Part shown: positions 1-5,478 of the stretch, piece after piece
Position numbering within the stretch: the first letter of the stretch is position 1
How the letters are laid out: the number at the start of each line of letters is the position of its first letter
From: Clostridia bacterium
GTDB taxonomy: Bacteria > UBA6262 > WVXT01 > JAUXBS01
DNA: 5,478 bases
Direction: 5' to 3'
Assembly (NCBI GenBank): GCA_030619245.1
Contig: JAUXBS010000102.1
Location: 1 to 5,478, forward strand
Translations under genes and position numbers: made by a program
The notes under the pieces: generated by a model
Told to the model about the DNA's origin: nothing
Database searches by the model: none
Seen by the model: the letters and a program-made list of their open reading frames with translations, nothing else

Positions 1-137
1 AATTATTCATTTTTACTCTGAAATATTTCCATAAGAAAATTGTATTATATTCTATTTTTTAAATACCGGTTTATCAAAATTATTCATTTTACTTGAAATC
101 ATTTAATATATTTGCTATAAATACCAGACTTAACAAA
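1..137. repeat. Diverged tandem duplication in the rpmB leader
   Basis: Positions 1-28 and 78-104 align with about 26 identical columns and only three single-base gaps; both begin AATTATTCATTTT. A second pair, 60-78 and 118-137, shares TAAATACC, then TTA and CAAA a few bases on. The pairs occur in the same order, so the leader looks like two tandem units (about 77 and 60 bp) whose middles have diverged. Unit 2 carries the predicted rpmB promoter. Unit 1 has CTGAAA in place of the -35 TTGAAA and no well-spaced -10. The region is AT-rich, so chance similarity is a concern, but a gapped match of this length without substitutions is more than expected. No gene is visible in 1-166. Confidence 0.6.
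93..121 (+). promoter_or_regulatory. Predicted sigma70-type promoter of rpmB
   Basis: TTGAAA at 93-98 and TATAAA at 116-121 are separated by 17 bp, and a TG at 113-114 gives an extended -10. Transcription would start near 128, leaving a leader of about 39 nt before the rpmB start codon. The Shine-Dalgarno AAGGAGG at 153-159 lies 7 nt from the ATG. No hairpin typical of ribosomal-protein autoregulation is evident in this short leader. Confidence 0.7.
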
Positions 138-166
138 TAAACAGATAATGCCAAGGAGGAAATATA

Positions 167-355
167 ATGTCCCGAAAATGTACAATATGCGGTAAAACTG
201 CTATGAGCGGCAATAATGTAAGCCATTCTAAAAGAAAAACCAGAAGAAAGTTTAATCCTAACCTCCAGAAGATAAACATCCTTCTAAATGGTGTAAAGAA
301 AAAAACTTACGTCTGTACTAAGTGTATCAAGGGTGATAAAATCCAGAAACCATAA
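167..355 (+). CDS. rpmB: Large ribosomal subunit protein bL28
   Basis: The 62-residue basic protein is full length for the bacterial bL28 family, a component of the 50S subunit. It opens with [10 protein letters not shown], and the paired cysteines C5/C8 and C50/C53 form the two CxxC knuckles of the zinc-binding (C+) variant. The central [19 protein letters not shown] stretch (about residues 17-34) is the family hallmark. The start is supported by a strong Shine-Dalgarno (AAGGAGG, 7 nt spacing) and by a predicted promoter just upstream. It appears monocistronic, without rpmG beside it, and ends 6 bp from the stop codon of the convergent cysE, so its transcript must end inside cysE or be stopped by a factor. 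Retention of the zinc knuckles suggests no dependence on a zinc-free paralogue, although one could exist elsewhere. Identification is secure. Confidence 0.96.
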   Translation: MSRKCTICGKTAMSGNNVSHSKRKTRRKFNPNLQKINILLNGVKKKTYVCTKCIKGDKIQKP

Positions 356-361
356 CATAAT

Positions 362-1108
362 TTATTCAGAATTCTTTTCTTCTCCGGACTTTCCACTGTT
401 TTCCTGAAACTCTTTGTATATTTCCTCTTTTTTCTTTTCCAGGTAATTGTCTATCTTTGCGGTAACGCCTTCCAGTGATTCCAGTTTCTTTACTCTTTCC
501 TCCAACTCTTCATTTTCCTTGAGGACCAGGCGTATTGCATCAGATACGGGGTCAGGGAGCTTTCCGTGTTCCAACGCCGCTATTGCCTTTTCACAGAACC
601 CAAGCCCTATTCTTCCGGGGATACCAACAACCGTTGAACCCGGCGGAATATCATTAACAACCACCGACCCTGCCCCTACCCGGCTCCCTTCACCTATCTC
701 AATGGCTCCAAGCAGTGTCGCGCCTGCGCCGACTATAACGTTATCCCTTAAAGTAGGATGCCTCTTTTTCTTTTCAATGGAAGTCCCTCCAAGCACTACT
801 CCCTGGTATATCAGGCAGTTATCCCCTATCTCGGATGTTTCCCCGATAACAACCCCCATCCCATGGTCAATGAAAAACCTCCTGCCTATAACGGCCCCCG
901 GGTGTATTTCCACGCCGGTAAAAAACCTCCCGGTGTGCGAAATCAGCCTTGCAAAGGTATACTCCCTCCTCTTATAGAAGAAATGAGCCAACCTGTGAAA
1001 CCATATAGCATGAAGGCCTGGATAGAAGAGCATAACCTCCACCCCATTCTTTGCTGCAGGGTCTCTTTTAAAAACAGTATTGATATCTTCATTAAATGTT
1101 TTAAACAT
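362..1108 (-). CDS. cysE: Serine O-acetyltransferase (EpsC-type CysE)
   Basis: Cytoplasmic enzyme that transfers acetyl from acetyl-CoA to L-serine, giving O-acetylserine for cysteine synthesis. The 248-residue protein has the helical N-terminal segment ([15 protein letters not shown], then [14 protein letters not shown], residues 5-42) followed by a left-handed beta-helix of hexapeptide repeats (about 64-165). Catalytic-region signatures are EIHPGAVIG (67-75), the presumed catalytic H82 in [11 protein letters not shown], the GGTS loop (107-110) and RHP (116-118). Glu67 stands where enterobacterial CysE has the dyad Asp, which is common in the EpsC subgroup. After the beta-helix there is a charged, probably coiled-coil tail (about 195-235) ending in a disordered Lys/Glu-rich end. 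The ATG at 1108 is chosen because the family N-terminus begins here and because an in-frame upstream TTG at 1144 is the -35 box itself. No Shine-Dalgarno precedes the ATG. No cysK or other sulfur gene is adjacent. Confidence 0.95.
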   Translation of the reverse strand: MFKTFNEDINTVFKRDPAAKNGVEVMLFYPGLHAIWFHRLAHFFYKRREYTFARLISHTGRFFTGVEIHPGAVIGRRFFIDHGMGVVIGETSEIGDNCLIYQGVVLGGTSIEKKKRHPTLRDNVIVGAGATLLGAIEIGEGSRVGAGSVVVNDIPPGSTVVGIPGRIGLGFCEKAIAALEHGKLPDPVSDAIRLVLKENEELEERVKKLESLEGVTAKIDNYLEKKKEEIYKEFQENSGKSGEEKNSE

Positions 1109-1115
1109 AATTAGT

Positions 1116-1144
1116 ATAATATAATATAGTAATAAATGTGTCAA
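1116..1144 (-). promoter_or_regulatory. Near-consensus cysE promoter, apparently leaderless
   Basis: On the minus strand a perfect TTGACA (1144-1139) is followed after 17 bp by TATTAT (1121-1116), five of six matches to the -10 consensus. Normal spacing places +1 at 1109 or 1108, the latter being the A of the cysE ATG. The transcript would therefore carry essentially no 5' untranslated region, which fits the absence of a ribosome binding site before this gene. The sequence is seen directly; the start of transcription is inferred. Confidence 0.75.
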
Positions 1145-1146
1145 GT

Positions 1147-1181
1147 AAAAACAGGGAATGCGTTTGATACACTCATTCCCT
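1147..1181 (-). terminator. Dyad with T-run between divergent promoters
   Basis: AGGGAATG (1153-1160) and CATTCCCT (1174-1181) form a perfect 8-bp inverted repeat around a 13-nt centre, with two or three further pairs possible inside. Read on the minus strand the stem is followed by G and then five T (1151-1147), so it could act as a weak intrinsic terminator for leftward read-through antisense to the phosphatase gene, just before the cysE -35 box. Equally it could be an operator for a dimeric regulator: it lies upstream of both promoters, about -45 to -73 for cysE and -54 to -82 for the phosphatase gene. The stem has only four G-C pairs, so terminator strength is doubtful. Confidence 0.4.
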
Positions 1182-1200
1182 ATTAAATGCTATTAAATGC
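1181..1200. repeat. Perfect tandem 10-bp repeat upstream of gph promoter
   Basis: TATTAAATGC occurs twice head to tail. The period is about one helical turn, so both copies present the same DNA face. The pair ends directly against the predicted -35 box of the phosphatase gene, covering about -54 to -35, where an UP element or activator site would sit. Its first base is also the last base of the neighbouring dyad. Confidence 0.6.
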
Positions 1201-1228
1201 TTGATTTTTTGCAAATAGTAGTTATAAT
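1201..1228 (+). promoter_or_regulatory. Predicted promoter of the gph-like gene
   Basis: A perfect TATAAT at 1223-1228 is preceded, with a 16-bp spacer, by TTGATT at 1201-1206 (four of six consensus matches). Transcription would start near 1235, giving a leader of about 32 nt that contains the GGGAG (1252-1256) used as ribosome binding site. The in-frame TTG at 1228 overlaps the -10 box and so is not a plausible start codon. Confidence 0.65.
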
Positions 1229-1266
1229 TGAACTTCCTTAATCAATTAACCGGGAGACTATTACAA

Positions 1267-1911
1267 ATGAAATCAATTAAACTTATTATATTTGACCTGG
1301 ATGGCACGCTCATAGACTCAAAACTTGATATTGCCGCCTCCGTGAACCATACACTCAATGAACTTGGTTTCCCGGAGTTAAGCGTTGAAACCATTGTTAA
1401 ATATATCGGCAAGGGGCTGGGATACCTCATAAAATCCACCATGGGGACTGAATCCGAAGAAGAACTAAACAGAGCAAGGAGTATATTCATTGAGCATTAC
1501 AAGAAACACTCCCTGGATAACACCGTCCTCTTTCCCGGCGTCCTGGAAGTCCTCCAATATTTCAATGATAAATACAAGGCAATAATAACCAACAAGAAAA
1601 CCGCTCTTACCAACCATATAATTAAAGAGCTTGGCATACATGACATGTTTGATATCATAATCGGAGGCGGCGACTATCCCGGGGCAAAACCCTGCCCTGA
1701 TTCAACCAATGATACACTCAAAAAATCAGGAGCAAAGAAAGATGAAGCCATTATCGTGGGCGACATGCACATTGACATTGAAACAGGAAGGAATGCGGGC
1801 ATACTAACCTGCGGCGTGACATACGGGCTTGGCGACAGGAAAACCCTTGAAGACTTAAATCCCGATTACTTAATTAACAACCTTCCGGAATTAAAAGATA
1901 TAATTATTTAG
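1267..1911 (+). CDS. gph: HAD-family phosphatase, phosphoglycolate phosphatase-like
   Basis: The 214-residue protein is a haloacid-dehalogenase superfamily hydrolase with an alpha-helical C1 cap, the architecture of phosphoglycolate phosphatase (Gph) and pyrophosphatase PpaX. Motif I is FDLDGTLID with nucleophile D10 and acid/base D12. The cap spans roughly 17-85. Motif II is Thr108 in ITNK, motif III is Lys141 in KPCPD, and motif IV is GDMHID with D166 and D170, so the catalytic set is complete. The cytosolic role is probably removal of phosphate from 2-phosphoglycolate or a similar small phosphoester, but members of this family vary in substrate, so the symbol is tentative. The ATG at 1267 fits the family N-terminus and has GGGAG 10 nt upstream. 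It is divergent from cysE with its own predicted promoter. Its stop codon overlaps that of the convergent downstream gene, leaving no room for a terminator. Confidence 0.85.
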   Translation: MKSIKLIIFDLDGTLIDSKLDIAASVNHTLNELGFPELSVETIVKYIGKGLGYLIKSTMGTESEEELNRARSIFIEHYKKHSLDNTVLFPGVLEVLQYFNDKYKAIITNKKTALTNHIIKELGIHDMFDIIIGGGDYPGAKPCPDSTNDTLKKSGAKKDEAIIVGDMHIDIETGRNAGILTCGVTYGLGDRKTLEDLNPDYLINNLPELKDIII

Positions 1912-3098
1912 AATGTATATTCTATCCCTAAATAGTAAGTATGCATATCATAATCATATAACACATCAATCAAATCCATTATATTTGCTATATCGGATAA
2001 AGAACTCAGCATGTAATTTTCCAAATCATATGCTATCAATAATGAAATATGCTCATTTATTATAATCTTACAACCTGCATTCACCTGGGTGAATAGATGA
2101 ATTCTATTTGTATCAGATAATAATTCAAAATTATTATCTGTATCTCTATTATAAATTCCGCCATTCATTCTTATCGTTCCTATCCCATAAGACAGGAAAG
2201 GCACTATCCGCCATAATACCGGCACACCGACTGACGGCTCATAATTCTTTTTACCCAAAACCAGTCCGAGCATAGTATTACTCATCTCGGCAATACATGG
2301 CATATCTAAACTCACATCAAAATACAGGGTTTCCATTGTTCCCCTAAAATAGTTCCTATAATCGCCAGATTCTTCAAATCTAGAGTATCCATTTGAAGTA
2401 TTTGTCCTGGTAGTATTTAATCCAAACCTGAGGTAATTAAAAGGACTCCAATACGCCCCAATACCGTAACGCCTGGCAAGCTTCACTTCTGTATAATAAT
2501 AACTATATCCATCTCCATAAGGGTTTATTTTCAGTGATATTTTATTTTTTCTGTGAGTAATGCTTCTCGGGATAACTCTATGCTTCCTTAAGAGCCTTTC
2601 CTTTGTTGTCTTCCTTGCCAGCCCCTTGCCTCCGACATTGTCTATTACCCTGTCAGCAAGTTTCGCTATATCGTCATTTATCTTTTCTATTGAAGCGCTT
2701 GTCTGCCTGTCAGAATACACTATCTTAGCCGTCTCTACATCTATTATGCTTACCGTAAGTATATACTTGTTTTCTAACTTCCCGAACTTGCCGTTTATCA
2801 TTTGCCGGGTATTCAATATCTTCCCCATCTTCACCGCGCATTCGCTCGTCGTACAGCCGGTCTGCTGGAATCCCTGCTCGGCAAGGATTTTATCCATGTT
2901 CTCCTTCTCTATTACATTGAACACGTCGGCCATTACGAGTTCTCCCCTGAAGAACTCGGTTACGAAAGCCGCCTCCGACGGCGAAACCGGCGGCTGAGCC
3001 TTGAAGTCCACTACCGCTATATTCAGTTTCTCTTTCTCTTCGGCGTGTATTACTGTTGCGAACAGAATAACCATCAGGACCGGTAATAGTTTTTTCAT
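1908..3098 (-). CDS. Secreted CsgG/LpoB-like protein with C-terminal beta-barrel-like domain
   Basis: The 396-residue protein begins with a Sec signal peptide (MKK, hydrophobic 4-17, likely cleavage after A19 in VIHA). No lipobox Cys is seen. Residues about 25-155 resemble the CsgG/LpoB/FlgO-like domain found in many envelope proteins: LNIAVVDFKAQ, then FNVIEKENMDKILAEQGFQQTGC, the C82/C87 pair in GCTTSECAVKMGKIL, and INGKFGKLENKYILTVSIIDVETAKIVYSD. A very basic linker (158-186, twelve Lys/Arg) leads to a region rich in Tyr, Gly and alternating polar/apolar stretches that ends in YYLGIEYTF, a typical outer-membrane terminal strand. The exact role is unknown; envelope assembly or sensing is a guess. 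It is the last gene of the leftward operon. It starts 3 bp after the preceding stop, with AAGGAG 7 nt from the ATG. The last two-thirds of the gene is clearly more AT-rich than the first part. Confidence 0.75.
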   Translation of the reverse strand: MKKLLPVLMVILFATVIHAEEKEKLNIAVVDFKAQPPVSPSEAAFVTEFFRGELVMADVFNVIEKENMDKILAEQGFQQTGCTTSECAVKMGKILNTRQMINGKFGKLENKYILTVSIIDVETAKIVYSDRQTSASIEKINDDIAKLADRVIDNVGGKGLARKTTKERLLRKHRVIPRSITHRKNKISLKINPYGDGYSYYYTEVKLARRYGIGAYWSPFNYLRFGLNTTRTNTSNGYSRFEESGDYRNYFRGTMETLYFDVSLDMPCIAEMSNTMLGLVLGKKNYEPSVGVPVLWRIVPFLSYGIGTIRMNGGIYNRDTDNNFELLSDTNRIHLFTQVNAGCKIIINEHISLLIAYDLENYMLSSLSDIANIMDLIDVLYDYDMHTYYLGIEYTF

Positions 3099-3101
3099 AC
3101 T

Positions 3102-3584
3102 TTAACTCCTTAACTTCTTTGTTACTTCCGCCACCCTCCTGCCGAGTTTTACCGCGTTATCAGCTGCTTCCCTGTCCGGAGCGCCAACGCAGGCAGTACC
3201 GTAATGGCCTGTCGCGCTCATCGGGTCCCCCACTATGAGCATGCCGTATATCATCATTGCCTGTATTATTGAAATCATGGTTGTTTCTTTTCCTCCGGAC
3301 ACATTACCGGAGGTCGTGAAGGCAGCGCCTATCTTCCCTTCCATATTCTTTCTCACTCCGACGTTTTCATCAAATACCTTCTTTATTTCCCCTGCCATCG
3401 TGCCGAAGTAAACAGGGGAGCCGGCGATTATAGCATCGCATGACAGGAAATCATCCCTGGTAATCTCGGACGCCTCTTTTAAAACGCATTCGACAGCGCT
3501 TACCTCCTTAACGCCCTTTGCCACGCTTTCCGCCAGTTTCTTTGTATTCCCCGAAACGGAGTAGTACATTACAAGTACTTGCAT
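3102..3584 (-). CDS. Flavodoxin-fold protein, WrbA-like FMN oxidoreductase
   Basis: The 160-residue cytoplasmic protein has the flavodoxin/WrbA pattern. The phosphate-binding loop is YSVSGNTKKLAE (8-19). A second FMN loop is SPVYFGTMAGEIKKVFDE (56-73), and the third region TTSGNVSGGKETTMISIIQAMMIYGMLIVG (90-119) matches the WrbA signature around GGxETT. Members of this family bind FMN and many reduce quinones with NAD(P)H. At 160 residues it is shorter than classical WrbA (about 200) and lacks part of the insertion used in WrbA tetramerisation, so WrbA-like is safer than WrbA, and the electron donor is unknown. It sits in an operon: 16 bp after the upstream stop with AAGGAGA before the ATG, and 3 bp before the next gene. 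The absence of a signal peptide contrasts with its probably exported neighbours. Confidence 0.88.
   Translation of the reverse strand: MQVLVMYYSVSGNTKKLAESVAKGVKEVSAVECVLKEASEITRDDFLSCDAIIAGSPVYFGTMAGEIKKVFDENVGVRKNMEGKIGAAFTTSGNVSGGKETTMISIIQAMMIYGMLIVGDPMSATGHYGTACVGAPDREAADNAVKLGRRVAEVTKKLRS
3106..3111 (-). promoter_or_regulatory. Ribosome binding site inside the preceding gene
   Basis: AAGGAG on the minus strand lies within the last three sense codons of the flavodoxin-like gene and 7 nt before the ATG at 3098. This fixes the start of the CsgG-like gene and suggests translational coupling between the two. Confidence 0.8.
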
Positions 3585-3600
3585 TATGGATTCTCCTTAT

Positions 3601-5478
3601 TTATTTTTTATAGGTTAGTATTACCTGTTTGGCGGTGTCCCGCGCAAGTTCCTCGTACACCCTTTTATATTCCCGGTAATCCTTGATTGGCACGAACTTC
3701 GTCTTTCTTGAAAGCATCTCTTCAAACTTGATAACACCCATTGAGTAGGTATACCTGTTGATATAATCAAACCAGGGGGTTTCCTTTACAATCTCTTCGG
3801 GAAGGAATTTTATTTTCATCTTATCAGGCAGCATTAATTTTATTACCGTGTGGATTCTATCAAGAAAGCTGAACTCTATCGGGTACTGCCTCTCTTCCCT
3901 GGACACGAAATCCGCAGAAACACCTCCGAGCTGGGGCACTATCCTGTCCGCTCCCGCTTTTGTGAGGAACTCGGGCCCCTTGAATTCCATCCTTAACTTT
4001 ATCGGGATATTCATATCCTCCGCATTGCTTATGCTGTACTTCAACAGTTCACCGCCGGGTGTAATGGTGTTAATTTTTGCCTTCAGCCCTTCCTTGAATT
4101 CTACCGGCTTGGTGTTCTTCACCCAGTACCGCTGGCCCTGATCGTACTTGCCGAAGGTGTATACTTCCCTTATGCCCGTGATGGTTTCATCACTGTTTAT
4201 ATCTATCCTCATGTTCTTCATTACCCTGTTATGATTCACTGAGTACAGCGGGGTCTTCATTATCCTGCCTTCCTTTTCAAAGAACACAAGCACTTTCCGG
4301 CCCTGGTCGGACGAAGGCAGGTCACCAAAGGAAGTTGTTTCCGCGGTCGGGTCCAGGAACACCCTGTTATTGTCAACTTCGGCAAGGACTATGCAGTGGT
4401 TGAATATCAATGAAGGGAACTCCTCGTCCATCGTCCAGGAACCCCTGGTCCCTATTAAAACGGGGTGAGCCTTTATCCCTGCGATTTTCAGCATGGCAAT
4501 AAGCAATATGGACTGGTCCTTGCAGTCCCCGTACTTATTATTGAATATTTCACTCGCAAGATGCGGCTCAAACCCTGAGTCCCCGTACTCCACTCCCACG
4601 TAACGTATCTTTGACGCGCACCAGTGGTAAACCGCCCTTGCCTTTTCTATCTCTATTGACTTGCCCTTGATTAATTCCTTTACCTTTGCCTTCATGCCCA
4701 TGGTTCTGTCTGACTTGTCCTTTGCAACCTTCCACCACCACCTGTAGATTTCATCATAGGACCGGAAGGTTGAAATTGATATTCTTGGCACCATGTCGAC
4801 CCAGGCAGGCATATACGGTTCGTTTATAATCTCAGGTATATCCTTAAACTCCCACACCCATTGCTTCCTGTTTTCTGATTCCGTTGTTTCCGGCGTGAAG
4901 TCAACCTTAATGCCCGCGTACCCCGGATTATAATCCTTCATGTTAACCCTGTAATTAGAGGGGACGGCTATGGTTACCTTCTGGTACAAATACGGCTCCC
5001 TGCCCTGCACTCCAAAGTGTTTTGAAAAATGCCTGCCTTCAATCAACTTGTTGTTATACCATTTTGCCCTGTACTCAATTATGGCGTTATCGCATACTTC
5101 AGGCATTGAAATTATCTTTATCCGCGAATTGCTGTAAAGAGGAAAATTCTGATACCTTGAAACATCCCTGGTGTGCTTATCACCGGCATATACAATGGTC
5201 CCGTCCGGTTTAATAGTCCTTGCGTATATCAATTCAACCTTCTCATAAGTGCAGTCGTAATACAGCTTAACTTCTCCATACCTCTTGCCCCTGTCGTTAA
5301 GTATTTTAACCATGAAGCACTGCTCTTTTACAGACGTGGAATCAGGCAGGACTTCAAAACTGTACTCATCAAGCAGTATAACAGCGCCCGCATTCGGGTA
5401 GGCCTCCTGGGCCGGGGCTGTTTTTATCGCTTCCTTCAGCCTTTCATCTATAATATCATCTACATTTATTTCATTTAC
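3601..5478 (-). CDS. DUF3857-transglutaminase-like-DUF3858-type protein (5' end missing)
   Basis: The reading frame is open to the right edge, so 625 C-terminal residues are visible and the start lies outside. An ATG at 5313 is internal: the 55 codons before it encode YPNAGAVILLDEYSFEVLPD and what follows, which is the beginning of the DUF3857 domain, and no good ribosome binding site precedes that ATG. Visible domains are DUF3857 (about 25-220), a transglutaminase core (about 280-390) and a C-terminal DUF3858-like beta domain (about 420-620, with LPDKMKIKFLPEEI near 550). The papain-like triad is intact: C319 in YGDCKDQS, H361 in FNHC, D376 in LDPTAE. Such proteins are generally thought to act in the envelope, as peptidases or cross-linkers of unknown substrate; no reaction is established here. 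It is the first visible gene of the leftward operon; the promoter lies outside. The stop is 16 bp from the next ATG. Confidence 0.9.
   Translation of the reverse strand, partial: VNEINVDDIIDERLKEAIKTAPAQEAYPNAGAVILLDEYSFEVLPDSTSVKEQCFMVKILNDRGKRYGEVKLYYDCTYEKVELIYARTIKPDGTIVYAGDKHTRDVSRYQNFPLYSNSRIKIISMPEVCDNAIIEYRAKWYNNKLIEGRHFSKHFGVQGREPYLYQKVTIAVPSNYRVNMKDYNPGYAGIKVDFTPETTESENRKQWVWEFKDIPEIINEPYMPAWVDMVPRISISTFRSYDEIYRWWWKVAKDKSDRTMGMKAKVKELIKGKSIEIEKARAVYHWCASKIRYVGVEYGDSGFEPHLASEIFNNKYGDCKDQSILLIAMLKIAGIKAHPVLIGTRGSWTMDEEFPSLIFNHCIVLAEVDNNRVFLDPTAETTSFGDLPSSDQGRKVLVFFEKEGRIMKTPLYSVNHNRVMKNMRIDINSDETITGIREVYTFGKYDQGQRYWVKNTKPVEFKEGLKAKINTITPGGELLKYSISNAEDMNIPIKLRMEFKGPEFLTKAGADRIVPQLGGVSADFVSREERQYPIEFSFLDRIHTVIKLMLPDKMKIKFLPEEIVKETPWFDYINRYTYSMGVIKFEEMLSRKTKFVPIKDYREYKRVYEELARDTAKQVILTYKK

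Noticed and set aside
299..325. Possible cysE terminator inside rpmB (CTTA/TAAG arms followed by a T-run on the minus strand)
   Set aside because: The stem is only 4 bp with a 9-nt loop, too weak to support, and the bases are explained by the Lys codons of rpmB.
447..1114. Two rightward open frames of 176 and 118 codons opposite cysE
   Set aside because: They are antisense shadows of a clearly conserved gene, with Ser/Pro-rich sequence of no recognisable family.
1109..1144. N-terminal extension of CysE from a TTG codon at 1144 (12 extra hydrophobic residues)
   Set aside because: The TTG is the first half of the TTGACA promoter box, the extension is not part of the family N-terminus, and no ribosome binding site precedes it.
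1228..1266. N-terminal extension of the phosphatase from a TTG at 1228
   Set aside because: The codon overlaps the TATAAT box and would lie upstream of the transcription start. The ATG at 1267 matches the usual HAD N-terminus and has GGGAG upstream.
1109..1266. Riboswitch or T-box leader for cysE or gph
   Set aside because: The cysE transcript has no leader of useful length, and the gph leader of about 32 nt is too short to hold a known riboswitch.
1889..1896. TTCCGGAA palindrome near the gph stop as a terminator
   Set aside because: It is a perfect 8-bp palindrome without a loop and without a following T-run, and it lies within the coding sequence.
2560..3086. Two rightward open frames opposite the CsgG-like gene
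   Set aside because: They lie antisense to a gene with a signal peptide, a ribosome binding site and conserved motifs. Neither shows domain features of its own.
1..5478. Mobile element, CRISPR array or defence island
   Set aside because: There are no terminal inverted repeats, transposase or integrase motifs, regularly spaced repeats or nuclease domains. The genes are mostly housekeeping or envelope-type.

Overview
The window looks like chromosomal DNA from a low-to-moderate GC, Gram-negative-type (diderm) bacterium, probably from a poorly sampled lineage. Two things point to a diderm: a secreted protein ending in an outer-membrane-style terminal strand (final residues YLGIEYTF), and a DUF3857/transglutaminase protein of a kind common in diderms. 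The sequence alone does not fix the phylum. No transposase, integrase, phage gene, tRNA, rRNA or CRISPR array is visible. Genes are very tightly packed.

Left part (1-1108): an AT-rich leader with a diverged tandem duplication and a good promoter drives rpmB (ribosomal protein bL28, zinc-binding four-Cys form). It converges on cysE (serine O-acetyltransferase, first step of cysteine synthesis), with only 6 bp between the stop codons. Middle (1109-1266): a 158-bp divergent control region. It holds a near-consensus promoter for cysE that appears to start transcription at the cysE ATG itself (a leaderless mRNA), a 29-bp dyad, a perfect 10-bp tandem repeat and a promoter for the rightward HAD phosphatase gene (gph-like). 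Right part (1267-5478): the phosphatase gene converges on a three-gene leftward operon, and their stop codons overlap. In transcription order the operon encodes a DUF3857-transglutaminase-DUF3858-type protein (5' end outside the window), a WrbA-like flavodoxin-fold protein, and a secreted protein with a CsgG/LpoB-like N-terminal domain joined through a very basic linker to a probable beta-barrel.

rpmB, cysE and the phosphatase gene are housekeeping genes without an obvious shared pathway. The leftward operon is the least understood part: two of its products are probably envelope proteins and the third is a predicted FMN protein. I see no clear evidence of a defence or mobile system. The observations most worth checking are the leaderless cysE promoter, the duplicated rpmB leader, the dyad between the divergent promoters, and the CsgG-like/barrel chimera whose two halves differ in base composition.
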